Of a stretch of DNA of 64,000 nucleotides, positions 1-10,720 are shown one piece after another. The DNA is from Zerene cesonia. Its lineage: Eukaryota > Arthropoda > Insecta > Lepidoptera > Pieridae. The stretch spans positions 186,001 to 250,000 of the forward strand of contig NC_052114.1 of the NCBI RefSeq assembly GCF_012273895.1. Reading direction: 5' to 3'. The position numbers and the translations under genes were made by a program. Under the pieces are notes generated by a model, which made no database searches, was not told where the DNA came from, and saw nothing but the letters and a program-made list of their open reading frames with translations. Numbering within the stretch: position 1 is the first letter of the stretch; each line of letters begins with the position of its first letter.

Positions 1-234
1 ACAAATCTCGTTAGAGCAATGTGGTTGGGGACAGAATTGTTCAGACATTTCTAATGAACAAATCTTTAGAGGGGCTACAATTCGATTTTAATCAAGTAAT
101 GCTTGTTGTTAAAACACAGACATTTTTTTATTTTATTAATGTATAACAAAGCAGATTTATTCAAGAGTTCGACATACATAGGTAATCACATCTATATATG
201 CCAGAGTTTTGCAGGAGTAAAAAGCATAAGAAAG

Positions 235-412
235 AACCCTTCCTAGTCCTTTTCTTTATTACCACCTTCAATCGTTGATGCCGTAGCCAGTAACTTTGAA
301 AATCTATTTGCACAGGCGCATACCCCCTGCAAAAAATGTTTATGCGCAATGCTCGTCGCTTACCATTAGTCGACCCATCAGCTCCTTTGCCAACTACCAT
401 ATAAAAAAAAAA
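235..412 (+). mobile_element. LINE 3' tail (family L1), 5'-truncated
   Basis: 3' end of a non-LTR retrotransposon. It opens with a pyrimidine-rich stretch (cccttcctagtcc), passes through 'cgtcgcttaccattagtcgacccat' type sequence and closes with a 10-A run at 403-412. The same tail in better form lies at 58149-58380 (+) and 33505-33815 (-), which supports one dispersed family; the style is that of lepidopteran CR1/Jockey-like elements. No reverse transcriptase remains. An 89-codon minus-strand frame overlaps it and is not a gene. Confidence 0.6.
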
Positions 413-1391
413 CAAAAGGGGCTCTATCAAATATTCTTCAATTTTTTATAACCTGAATATTACCTGTTTTGGAAATAATAATTCCAGTTAAACTTACGCG
501 AATGCTGATAAAGTTAATCAGGTTAATTGTTGGAAAATTTTAATAAAATTTTTCATAAATATTTATATTTTTACGCACTTCATAATTATAATTATGTGCA
601 CCTAATTATATTTAGTAGTGCGGAACCATTTGAATAAACTCAACTTCCGTTTGTATCTATTGCTAAGTGCTAGGTTCCTTTGATTTGGAATTAGACATTT
701 TCAGTTTTGCCAATTTCAGATTTCATTGCTATAATACTCCGACCAAATTTTGTGAGTAATGGAAATGTTTTGTAGAAAAGTGGGTTTCGAAAGGTTAAGA
801 TAGGATTTTATTTTGGAAATTATAATTTTACGGTCTAATAACGGCTTAAGATAACGACTTGATTCGACGCCGTTACATTTAAAAAAAAATCACATTTATG
901 ACAGACCAATATTAACATGAACGGACGGTGTATAGTTAAAAGCTCTCTAAGGTTACCTACTAATTGATATATTCAACATTGAAATGAATATATAAATAAT
1001 CATTGAATACAATCAATGACCATTAAATATTTAAATATTCAATCAGTCAGAGCTTTTGAATTTTCCACATAAAACTATTTATTTAAGCGTCGTTATGTTA
1101 TCTATGAACCAATTAAGAATATCGTAAATATTATAATCCATTTACACTTTAGGGCCATTAAAATTGTAACAGAGTGGTGTAAATTAATTCAAGTTATTGA
1201 TTTTGCTTATTTCCTATACTAGAAAAAATATAAAATCTGATAAAAATATTGACACCTACACCTATAATACATTGGAAATAGGTATAAGTCAGTATACTTG
1301 TCTAATTTTTAAATACCTCGAGCCTACCATTGCTTAAGCCATAATGGATATTTCAAAGTAGCTACATTTCGAAAAGAGATAAACTGCTTAC
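413..1391. other. AT-rich non-coding DNA
   Basis: No gene, RNA or named repeat recognised. It contains several homeodomain-like ATTA/TAAT words, which are expected by chance in such AT-rich sequence. Confidence 0.6.
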
Positions 1392-1440
1392 CTGCTTGGT
1401 ACTCGTAGCAAGTACCGAGCGGGTAATGCTCGAGCCAGGG
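1392..1440 (-). CDS. candidate internal mini-exon, unknown gene
   Basis: Read on the minus strand, an AG at 1442-1441 precedes a 49-base open stretch that ends at CAG|GTAAGC (donor GT at 1391-1390). In the phase left by the candidate exon at 1532-1591 it reads PWLEHYPLGTCYEYQA plus one base. The intron between them would be 91 bases, a normal short insect intron, with a CTAAC branch-point-like word 12 bases before the acceptor. Against it: the stretch contains short self-complementary words (GGTACT at 1398-1403 with AGTACC at 1411-1416; GAGC with GCTC at 1417-1431), so it could be part of a repeat. No downstream exon was found in the window. Product unknown. Confidence 0.25.
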
Positions 1441-1531
1441 CTATCAAGTGTTAGACACTTTTAATAGAGTTAGATATAAAATGAAAATGCGCAGTTGTGC
1501 AAATGTCAAATATATGTCAACGCCTGCTTAC

Positions 1532-1591
1532 CTTGAACGTTGTCGCCGCTGATACCTCCGCGGCTCGCGGTGGACCATATTCCATCGACAT
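1532..1591 (-). CDS. candidate first coding exon, unknown gene
   Basis: A GC-rich patch in AT-rich DNA. On the minus strand, ATG at 1591-1589 opens a 60-base frame reading MSMEYGPPRAAEVSAATTFK. It ends exactly in phase 0 at a CAAG|GTAAGC splice donor (GT at 1531-1530). The frame has an upstream in-frame stop, which fits a translation start here; a second ATG two codons later is an alternative start. It would join the 49-base open stretch at 1392-1440 through a 91-base intron without a frame break. I do not recognise the peptide. It has no hydrophobic segment and no signal peptide. This could be a true start exon of a minus-strand gene leaving the window on the left, or a chance open stretch. 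Confidence 0.3.
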
Positions 1592-2960
1592 CAGGTTATT
1601 TACTGCTCGGCGTCGATTAAAATCGTTTTAGCCAAACTATTACGTCGAAATACAGTATCGATTGTGACTTCATACATCCTTGGACAGAGGTTAGGTTTTT
1701 AATTGGTTTTTGAAGCGAGATCGTCGCCTATTTAATAAATCACGAGATTGCATCGTTGCAAAATCGTTACCATTTATAGCTTCCTGGTTGTGTAATGATC
1801 TCTATTCAAATTTGTGAAACTCCACGTTCATTTTTTTGAACTCATATAAATAAATCTTGATTAAAAGTAGATTTGCTTTTATTTAAAAATCGTTTTCACA
1901 TTTTTTTTATCTACCGTTAAAAGCACTAGATAATAAGATTTGGAAGTAAAACGAAAATAAATATAAATTATTCATAGGATTTGTTATAGTTCAAAAGCGC
2001 CGTGTCAGGTCCAAGATGGCAGAGTGAAGTGGATGTAAGGACTGGTCTTCCACATCAAACCTTTTCGATTCATGGTTTCGAAAAGAAATGAGAAAACAGC
2101 TATAGCGCGATACTTACGCATCTAAATACACTAGGCATTTATAAAACACGTGAAACAGACATCATGTGAACATCTACAAATATTCGTTAATGTGACACCG
2201 ACTTGCGCATTGAGTCAAGTGGTATGATTGAGCGATCACTCCAAACTATCAGAGTGACATAACAAGTATCATAACCGCAGACAATCTACAGTAAAAACAA
2301 GAACTTCTCGACCGGTCAGCGACAATAAGTAATAAAATTATAATAGCATTATTTGTTCATCATTTGCATGTGTGAAGTATTAGCTCTATCAATGGAGGTG
2401 GGAGTGGGGTAGGGCTGCTTCTGTGTATGAAATCAACGGTCGTTTTTTATGATCACAGTTTGCATGAGATTATAGAAGTCAGGATTGCTGTTATTAACGA
2501 AACTTAAGTAGTTTACATACATATCACATGTGCATTATTTAATCTTTTGTTTATGTTATGAGGAAAAATATATGATTTGATAGTTTTTTTTACTATCGTT
2601 ATTTCTATACAGAACCATTCTACGATAAAATGGTAACTGTATTATTGATCTGGTAAATAGTCTGTGGATGTTGTGTCGAGTTGCTTGTTTTTATTCATGA
2701 TCTTCGAATAAAAAAACATTAATCACAAAAATGATGTTTGAATTTTGCCATAAACTATCCAATCGAAAGTGATGAAATACACTTGAATGAATCTTAAATG
2801 GAATTATTATCATATTTTCCACCTGTACGATCGTACACAAAAAACGAATCTGTATTAAATACCACCAAAACCAGATGTGGCAAGCATAACTCGAGAGCAA
2901 TTTGTTGATGGCGAGAAACGCATCTGGAGTGCTTAATGCGAGGGATTTGCATGTGAATGC
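1592..2960. other. non-coding; possible upstream region of the minus-strand exon
   Basis: No gene recognised. If the exon at 1532-1591 is real, its promoter and 5' leader should lie here. No clear TATA box with an initiator at the right distance was found. A purine-rich 'ggaggtgggagtggggtagggc' type stretch lies near 2394-2415. Confidence 0.5.
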
Positions 2961-2961
2961 G

Positions 2962-2989
2962 CGCGCGCCGCTCGCCGCGCGCCGCTCGC
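2962..2989. repeat. GC-rich tandem doublet, 14-base unit x2
   Basis: Two exact head-to-tail copies of CGCGCGCCGCTCGC (2962-2975 and 2976-2989), inside about 40 bases of nearly pure G+C. The surroundings are strongly AT-rich, so the patch stands out. Function unknown. Confidence 0.9.
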
Positions 2990-3332
2990 CTGATTGACAC
3001 CAAATAGCGCATTATCATAATTGGCCTAATTATCATTTTTGACATGTTTATTTATATTGTAACATCGATGCGGTTTTAGTGACCCATATTTTATGTATAT
3101 TTTATTACGGTTGTGATTTATAGTTTTCTGCCTGACAAGGTTGTTAAGTAGAAGTCTAGAATAAATGTCACACGATGGAACCTTTCGGTAGTTTGCATAA
3201 TTCTTAGATAGAGCGTGAACTTTGCTCTGAAACATTTGTTTCGTTTTAATTGGTTTCCGTTATCTCGTTTTTATTAAATCACTTTGTTGATGACGCGATG
3301 TGATTTCCTTATTTACAATTTCAAAGAGTCTC

Positions 3333-3383
3333 ACAATGTAATGTACTCCTTACATTGTAAGATTCTGTTGTCTACATTGTAAG
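3333..3383. repeat. small hairpin with a third repeat copy
   Basis: ACAATGTAA (3333-3341) and TTACATTGT (3350-3358) form a perfect 9-base stem with an 8-base loop. A further direct copy, TACATTGTAAG, occurs at 3351-3361 and 3373-3383. This looks like a small local duplication and inversion. Confidence 0.8.
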
Positions 3384-3541
3384 ACATTATATTATAATAA
3401 AATGTACCTTGTAGTTGTATTTCGAAAAGCATTTTTTTTTCTTAAGATTCTTAACAGTTCGACGTGCGCTACACAACACTTTGCGCGTACGTAGCGACAG
3501 CATTGCATGCGCCTCGCTAATGTCTCATTCGAGCCACTAAT

Positions 3542-3755
3542 TCAGTTATCGAAGTGTGTGTTTAGTGACAGTTTGTTGGGAATCAATGAATTGTGAAGCG
3601 TTGCGGAAGCCTCGATAGCCGGAACAAATTAAACGGCCAATAAACATTAGGAGGCTATTAACAAAATCGTTAGATACATTATCGCAGGGTGAACAAAGGC
3701 ACCTGCCGGTCGCACGGCGCTCGTTACCCGAGTTTTGGTTATCAAAAAGTGACAG
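3542..3755 (+). promoter_or_regulatory. candidate promoter and untranslated first exon
   Basis: An arthropod-type initiator word TCAGT lies at 3542-3546, inside a patch richer in CpG than its flanks. About 210 bases later a clean splice donor occurs (GACAG|GTGAGC, GT at 3756-3757). The stretch between has no long frame. It carries one short upstream-type ORF (MNCEALRKPR). A non-coding first exon would fit, as would a conserved enhancer: the core around 3620-3662 has CCAAT and ATTA-type words. Transcription is inferred only from these two signals. Confidence 0.25.
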
Positions 3756-3902
3756 GTGAGCGCTGGTATTAATAATTGATTGCCGACAAGACCGACTCTA
3801 GATATTTTGTACGGAACATAAAAGTGCTTTTGTTATTATTATCTTGTAGAACTAACTTCAGCCTGCTTCTCTGCGCGCTAGATAAAACCTAAACACCTTT
3901 AA

Positions 3903-4086
3903 TCCTACTCCTCCTAATGTTATAAACGCGAAAGTTTGTAAGTATGGATGGTTATACAGTTGTTCGTTATTCTCTCACGCGAAAGCAGCTTATCGTATCT
4001 CTATGCAATTTGGCACAGAGATATTAATTATAGTCTGGATTACTTATTTAACACGGGTACCATGTGACGCCGCGGGCTACAGTTAG
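3903..4086 (+). mobile_element. non-autonomous Helitron relic
   Basis: Begins with TC after an A (3902), followed by 'ctcctaatgttataaacgcg', the start shared by the elements at 9719 and 50539. The end is 'gccgcgggctacagTTAG' followed by T, a one-base variant of the Helitron CTAG|T end. No Rep/helicase coding sequence. Confidence 0.7.
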
Positions 4087-4828
4087 TGTTATAATAAGTC
4101 AAGCATTTTAAGATATGAAGACCTGAATGAAATAAACTGACTACGGGGAAATATGAAATTAATATTGAAAAAGAACGTTATTTGGCCAATACATTTTGGA
4201 CGCAGGTCAAATGGTCCCATGGCGGTGCGTCCAGCTTTGGTATAAGCAACGTTTCATTTCCGCTGTTGCTTTAAAAATTATTATTTGAGCAGTGGTTCGA
4301 TTTCGTGTGCTCGACGCATACATTAAAATTAATTAGTGCGGCTAATACGGCGGGCGGCGCAAGGACGATTTTTGCATATGTGCGATCCTAACGGAATATT
4401 TATCGTGGCGTGACTTCATTTTTTGATTTATATTTTTACAAGCGACTTAACTATTGTTTAATTTATTTCTTATTGTGTAAGGCTTTTTATCGTTTACGCC
4501 AAGGATAGAAATAAGTATAATTATTATAATACTTTTTATTAAGCCGTTTTTGTCGACAGATTAAATATATTTTAAACTGGAACGATTTGAACGACACACT
4601 TTTTGGGTGTATCAAACCGACAGTCGATTCGGAAAATGAAAAGAACTCTAGATTTAACTACATTAACATTTCTGTCTTCATTAATATAAATCTACGCGGT
4701 CAATATCCTACTACGTTACATAAATTATATATGCAGTTAAAAAAAAAAACTCAAAAGCACGCTATAAGTATTAAATCAACTATATTGTGTAAAGTAATGC
4801 AAAGCAATAATTTAATTCTGTCGATTCT
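4087..4828. other. AT-rich non-coding DNA
   Basis: Nothing recognised. An 86-codon plus-strand frame at 4587-4847 is lysine- and isoleucine-rich, as AT-rich chance frames are, and runs into the family A repeat. Confidence 0.55.
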
Positions 4829-4975
4829 AATCAGGATAATAAGATAAACTCGAGAAATTATTGTATTGTCACTGATCCTTGGCAAGTGTGCTAAGTTTGA
4901 ATTAAATCTGTCCGTTTAAAGTGGGTCAAATTCCAGTATAAAGGAGTCGGTTATATAAAAACACAGATGAAGCTA
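4829..4975 (+). repeat. dispersed repeat family A, copy 1
   Basis: About 150 bases running from 'caggataataagataaact' to 'gatgaagcta', with the internal landmarks 'attgtattgtcactgatcc' and 'ggagtcggtta'. Related copies lie at 16232-16384 (+), 29850-30006 (+) and 56545-56692 (-). No coding capacity, no A or B box, no clear terminal repeats. Confidence 0.75.
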
Positions 4976-5628
4976 CAAAATCGTGTTTATTTTAATGCTA
5001 ACTTTAAAATGGAATCCACACAAAGTCATTTAGTAACATTTATTTTTGAACTTTTATAATATGTGAAAGTTAAAGGAAGAAATGCTTACAGTGTAGTTAG
5101 TAGGTAGTTATATAACACCATAGAGGAGTATCGTACCTCTTTAGTTGTAACACGCGCTCTCTAAATGCTAAACACTTAGAAACAATGGCCTTGCAGATGT
5201 AAAGTATACAAATTTCTATATAATAATTACCATACTTTTACTTAATTATATAAATTCGCTCGTGCACTTTGTATATTTTAATAATGATGATCTACGACGA
5301 GCACATTGAAATGTATTACTGAAAGCGAAATCTTTAAAGGAATATGTTGCTAAAAAAGCTAAAATCATATTTCATTATCGTTATGAAAATGTTAAATTCA
5401 TAGACATTATTGTTTACAATATACATTTCAATATTAATTACATATTACCCAATACAGAATACTGACAAACTGCGATAACAATTATACGACTAAAAATAAA
5501 CATAAAATTATTACTTACGTAATAAGAGTTAGAAATCTGGACCCGTTTTGAAGGAACAAAAAACTGTACACCGTGTCATCTCTCTAAAAAGTGAATCGTA
5601 CAACAATGAGCTAGTAATAATAAGTATC
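4976..5628. other. AT-rich non-coding DNA
   Basis: No gene or repeat recognised. A minus-strand GTAAGT donor-like word occurs at 5519-5514, without a convincing exon in front of it. Confidence 0.5.
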
Positions 5629-5700
5629 AGCCGGGTGTCCGAGTGGACCGCGACCCCGGGCCGGGCGACCGCGGGCCGGGCAGGGGTGCGAGCTAGTTCG
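5629..5700. other. GC-rich patch with tandem doublet
   Basis: About 70 bases of very high G+C in AT-rich DNA. Inside, a 15-base unit is repeated once with a single mismatch (5652-5666 GACCCCGGGCCGGGC, 5667-5681 GACCGCGGGCCGGGC). The left edge 'gggtgtccgagtgg' resembles a tRNA A box and 'gggtgcgagcta' weakly resembles a B box, so a tRNA-derived origin is possible. Opposed frames of 75 and 96 codons cross it and look like products of composition. Confidence 0.6.
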
Positions 5701-6081
5701 GTACAGTCGCGCATTACCATATTCCCACACTTTGCAAGTGGATATTTAAATAACAAAACATTAATTTACATTCAACTTAGATTCCAGCGTATTGCTTTAT
5801 TATTTGAAGGATTTTGGTTTACTGGAGGTAGACATTAACTTCATTAACTACTTTTTTTACGTTAAATGTTAAATAAAGTGGTTCTTTTGGTGATCCATGC
5901 TGAGTTGTTTTTCTCTAAGTAATCGTGTGTATTCTGAACATAATTGTTTAAATTATTAAATGTGCTCGTAAAGCTTTTGAGGTTATTATCGCTTTAAATT
6001 CAAATATGAAATATTTTTTGCTCGATTATATTATGTACACGTAACATTTTTTTAGTTAAATAATTTGCTGGTGATTTTATA

Positions 6082-6084
<3 letters not shown>
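5701..6084. other. AT-rich non-coding DNA
   Basis: Nothing recognised. Confidence 0.5.

Positions 6085-6113
<29 letters not shown>
6085..6113. repeat. (TA)n microsatellite
   Basis: About 14 uninterrupted TA units, 36 bases before the 10-N gap. The gap is probably linked to poor assembly across this repeat. Confidence 0.95.
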
Positions 6114-6116
<3 letters not shown>

Positions 6117-6149
6117 TATTTTTTGTTGTAAAGGTATGAGTTTGTATTG

Positions 6150-6159
6150 NNNNNNNNNN
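6150..6159. other. assembly gap, 10 N
   Basis: Ten undetermined bases. The apparent 68-codon frame that starts across them is an artefact. Confidence 0.99.
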
Positions 6160-7811
6160 GACACTTTATCGCTCATGATATGAACATTAACGAATACGTG
6201 CATATCACATATTTGTATCTTTTTATACACCATTCATCAGTGTTTCAATATGCAAATTTATCTAATTTTAATATCTCCGTACGTATGGTCTATATTTCAG
6301 ACAACAAAGCGCCAAGTAATATAACATACATTAGTATACAATTCGCAATATAATTTGTTACTATTTTAAATTTGATTATAATAGTTAAAGAGTGTTTTAT
6401 TCGAATGTACCCAACACAAGGGGTTCAATACAATGCAAGTAGTGTCGCGTTTGGATGCAAATAATAATATCATGCTGCATAGTATGAGCGCTGACCATTT
6501 GAGTGTAGCATTGTACTTGAGAGCTGTTCGATGAACACAACACGAATAGCATGACAGCCGGGAGCTGGATGCGGATTTTGTTTGGTTATTTGATGCGGGA
6601 TAAAGATTGTACAAATATGTGATAGTGATATTTGTTTACTGTGTGTAGATAAATGAATAATGATTCTGTTTTGGAATAGTTATATTCTATGTTCCTATAA
6701 GATGGAATTTTTATAACTTGTTGTAATTTTTTGATTTAAAAAGAAATGTCCTAGCTTATTAATATTAGTTGAAGCCTAGTAGCAAGTAGTATTTTATGGT
6801 GTTCCATATCAGTGAATAAAATCGTTAGTATTTTTTCTATATATACCGCAATACAGATAAATTTAACTAAAATCAAGAAAGCAAATATCCAACAGGCTTC
6901 TGCAGTAGGCCCTCAATATTTTTATTGTTCGTGACCTCAGTAGGTTTTGCGTGCATTCAGTCGTTTCTTTAAATTGCAATTTTTTACATCGCTCCTACAA
7001 GCCACTGATAAGTAGTACACTTTACAAGTAGTTTGTTGTAATGCATATTTAAATGTTCGTTACTTACATTTCAATTTACACGTGGATATGAAAGGTGATG
7101 ACAAACTGTTTAAATTTCATACGTTTGTTATAAACAAAGGTCTTATTTAATAGGCAAACACAAGGAATATTTTCTGTCTTTGTATTTATTGCATATGCCA
7201 TATATATTTAATACTTCTAGAGTTATGGTGCTCTGCTTCATTAAATTCCCAATGAATCCGTTAGTTTAAGTTGTGAGTAAATGGCAGAAACTCTAATTAA
7301 GACGATTCTAGAGTGCTTCAAGGGAATAAACATATGTTTGGTCTTTGTAGATCGAAAAAAAATTAACTAATTTGTGTGCTGATTCCTTACAGACCGCTTG
7401 GTTAGACGAAATTGACACGTAAAGGTCATTGACGTTTCTCTTCTTATTTTTTGATATGTTGTTATGTCCTTTTTCACCTTTTGTCACCCGTTCTGCAACC
7501 GAGGCGAACCGAGGGCGGAATACTAGTGAACAATTTTATGAAAAATGCATTTCTATTTGCAGGCCGTAGCTGGAGGCAGGCTGCGCACACGCAACGCCAC
7601 AAATTGGTGCTCGGCGAGCAGCGGGGCGCCGTCCCGCGTTGACAAGTGTGCGCCGACCCTTAGTTTAGTTTTATTTGAAGGTGGATTGCGTGTGACATAA
7701 AACGCGAGTTGCGAAAGGATAGAGGAGATCGGGAAATGTGGTCGATTTGTTTATTTTATTGGAAATTTAAATATAGATCGGCGTGAATGCTGATACTGTG
7801 TTTCGGTCGAT
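6160..7811. other. non-coding DNA
   Basis: No gene recognised. A modestly GC-richer patch at 7495-7660 gives a 63-codon frame without a recognisable domain. Confidence 0.5.
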
Positions 7812-7900
7812 GAGTGGGGCAGCCGGAGGCCCTTTTTCTTACCCCTTCCAGTCCTTTCGCTTATTCCTTCCATCAATATTTTCCTTCCTTATCTAGTAAA
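7812..7900 (+). mobile_element. LINE family L1 internal fragment
   Basis: 'gccggaggccctttttcttaccccttccagtcc' type pyrimidine-rich sequence, matching the stretch at 28071-28150 (+) and, inverted, those within 33505-33815 and 24352-24450. The 3' tail is missing. Confidence 0.45.
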
Positions 7901-8299
7901 GTTCATTTATGGGCACTGATGCTCCATTTTATTGTGTTTTTAGTAGAACTAAGCGTATTGATGAACAGACCGCCAGGGTGTGTAAGTGAAGCTCTTACAT
8001 ACCCCCTACATACATCCCTATTAGAAAAGTAGCTCATTATATCGGTACACTTACAAAAAAAACTCTTTATTTTTTTGTATTTGCGTCTAAACCTACGGAA
8101 ATCCTCAAATCATTGAAGTACCACGTACAATGGTGATGATGTCGCAAACGGATCGGCTGTGCTGTGCACGAGGCAAACATGATCAGCGTAAAATTCCGGC
8201 TCAATGCCAATGAAAAATGATTATAAAGCGGAATCGTTCAAAATCCACAAAGACACGGCGCGTTACGCGGCTTTGTTCGCCTGTCGGACCGTGATTTAT
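7901..8299. other. non-coding DNA
   Basis: Nothing recognised apart from CpG enrichment towards the right end. Confidence 0.5.
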
Positions 8300-8376
8300 C
8301 GCCGCCGCGGGAATCGAACTCCATGCAAAATGTTGCGTCACGCCGCTTACATACTACTACACCATACATCTTACTA
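8300..8376 (-). repeat. possible tRNA-derived relic
   Basis: On the minus strand GAGTTCGATTCC (8321-8310) matches the core of a pol III B box, and 'ggtgtagtagtatgtaagcgg' upstream is a weak A box. No cloverleaf can be drawn with confidence. Most likely an old SINE fragment. Confidence 0.3.
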
Positions 8377-9718
8377 ACGACCACAGAGCAGATAAGTTTA
8401 TATATAACATTTTTGGTTACTTCCAATTCGAGCGGGACCGACTACGGAACTCCCTGCTCTGTGGCCACCGAAATTCATAAAGTGCTTATAATATGGAAGT
8501 GTAATAAATTGTAGGAATGAGCCGTCGCAGCGATTCGATACGTTTGGGGTTACTCAGATTCAGTATTGATTAAGCACAGCTATTTAGTTTGGTCGGATTA
8601 AGTATTTTTGTATGAGGCAACAGTAATGTTTCTCCATGGAGTATGATTAATCGGGCTTCTCCATCGAACTTAGTCAATTTGTGATAAGGAAAATGTTTGT
8701 GAGCATCTTACTACTCTGAGTTGTAATTCGTCAATGAATAAATCATAATCCAGTTAAAAATATATATTGAAATACGTGAAAATGCGTTTTTTTTTTCTTT
8801 ATCCTTCGATGTTTTCTTAATAATGTTAATGTAACCTCCTGTGTCACAGTGGGACAAACAGTCCACAAAACAGTAAGTATACCGACTTCAAATACTGTCA
8901 GACACGATTCTATTGCGTGTCTAATTGTACTAATGCGTTCTATGACTGCCGGCGTTGTGGTACAATGATGCAGCTAGACAAATGTCACTGCTTTGTAGCG
9001 TAACCTGTTTAACTGTTTTATAAGAAGCCATCTCAAAGTCTATATGCACCTCATTTCACGTGAACCTTCAAACTTCATGATTGAACAATAAATTACAAAC
9101 CATGTTGTTACGTGAAAATGTTGCTTTGAATTTTTACAATCAGTTTCGAGGATTTTTAGTTTTTTACTAGTTATTCTTATTACTTAACACGCAAAGCAAA
9201 TTGAAGTATGGTTTTGCACTTTTGATAGTTTAACGTTAAATTGATTGTTTTTAATCATATCATATATAAATAGAATCATCTATAAATAGAAATTGTGTTT
9301 ATCTGCACCTGTTAAGCTATCGTTGCAACATTTAAAGATAGATGCAGTTTATTTTTGATATAAGACGTAACTATCCAGTATTCGATCAAAGCCAGGGTCA
9401 GTAGCTCATCTTTCCTGGTACCTATTCCTCATACCACAATACATTGTAGAGTATGAAATTGCTTGCGTTCGATGATAAATATTTTTAATCTACTGTGAAG
9501 ATGGGGCTGTAATAAAGACAAATGACTAAGCATTTAGTGCGGCTGGCAGACTGCGTGCAATGATGTATTTATTACTTACCGCGACAATATATATTTCCAA
9601 TGTATAAAATTAATTATTGCAGAATTGTGCATCCATATTTAGGAGCACGTAGTCCTTAGTACAATGTTTTCTATTTGATCTAATTAAGGGACTACATGAG
9701 AAATTTGTTAAGGAAATA
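8377..9718. other. AT-rich non-coding DNA
   Basis: No gene or repeat recognised. Confidence 0.5.
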
Positions 9719-9909
9719 TCCTACTAATATTATAAATGCGAAAGTTTGGAAGGATGTGTGTGTTTGTTGCTCTTTCACGCAATGATTGCAATTTGGTACA
9801 ATTTGGTACGTAGACAGTTGGACAACTGGAATAACATATAGGCAACTTTTTATCCCGATATTCCTACGGGATACGGACTTACGCGGGTGAAAACGCGGGG
9901 CGCAGCTAG
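9719..9909 (+). mobile_element. non-autonomous Helitron, 191 bases, both ends intact
   Basis: Starts A|TC (9719-9720) with 'ctactaatattataaatgcg' and ends CTAG (9906-9909)|T, so it sits between A and T as Helitrons do. A GC-rich terminal hairpin (CGCG-ggtgaaaa-CGCG) lies just before the end. Internally AATTTGGTAC is duplicated in tandem. It has no coding sequence and would need proteins from an autonomous element. Close relatives are at 3903 and 50539. Confidence 0.85.
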
Positions 9910-10574
9910 TACAATATAAATAAAAATTAAAAATGACCTTGAAAAATAAATGCTATAGTAAAACACCGCATAAAATAAACAAGAAGTGTAAACATTTATA
10001 TCAGTAGTCTAAGGTATATTGTTACATTATACAGAAATATAGAGCTGGAATAAAAAGCAAACATCACATTCGCTTTGTCTATCTGAATGCTAACAACCAT
10101 AGGTTTATGAAGTTATTAGCAATCAATATATCGCTGCATTACATTATTTTACCTCTTTGCATCTACTTTGAATATTACATCTCAATTTATACAACTTTAA
10201 TTACCGTAAGATTATCTTACATTAACATGTTTTATGTTTTATTGGACAAAGAAATACAAGCGCTAAAGTTGCGTTATGGAAAAGTTTATCGCTATACAAT
10301 ATTGTAATTATTGTCTAGTATGTTATAGCTTTTATGACTTGATAGTCAAGTGTCGTGTGACGTGTCATTGGGAAATGAATAAATTATAAAATTTTATGTA
10401 TTTTCTTTATTTATAGTGCTTTGACGATCGTGTAGTTTGACGCGTGTGTATAACTGTAAACGAAACACTGTTTTCTTGTAATACTTTATAACAATATAAT
10501 ATGTACATGTACCGTATACCAGGGTTATACTAATTAATTTATCATATATTAATAATGTATAGCCAAGAAACTAC
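9910..10574. other. AT-rich non-coding DNA
   Basis: Nothing recognised. The 66-codon frame at 10107-10307 has chance-like composition. Confidence 0.5.
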
Positions 10575-10690
10575 CAGGCGACCATAAGCTCGCGGTAGTC
10601 TCGAGTCTCGACAGCGTGACACTGGCGTCGCATAGTCGGCGCGACGCGTGAGGAGCATACTACACACTTGCCTACAATGGAAGAGAGCTA
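10575..10690 (+). promoter_or_regulatory. CpG-rich candidate promoter and 5' leader with uORF
   Basis: A CpG-dense island in AT-rich DNA, directly upstream of a possible start exon. At 10677-10691 a five-codon frame (ATG GAA GAG AGC TAA) ends by sharing its last A with the next ATG (TAATG at 10689-10693). That is the layout of an upstream ORF with reinitiation. No TATA box seen. Confidence 0.3.
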
Positions 10691-10720
10691 ATGACCGACG
10701 TTACGCACCGAAATGTATCG
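10691..10720 (+). CDS. candidate first coding exon, unknown gene
   Basis: ATG at 10691 opens ten codons (MTDVTHRNVS) that end in phase 0 at a perfect donor, TCG|GTAAGT (GT at 10721-10722). A second ATG at 10713 in another frame (ATG TAT CG|GTAAGT) is an alternative start. The peptide is too short to recognise. A real exon would need an acceptor far downstream, since no coding region follows within several kilobases. Chance occurrence cannot be excluded. Confidence 0.2.

Noticed and set aside
6147..6353. 68-codon frame across the short gap
   Set aside because: Start and early codons run through the 10 N; the rest has chance-like AT-rich composition.
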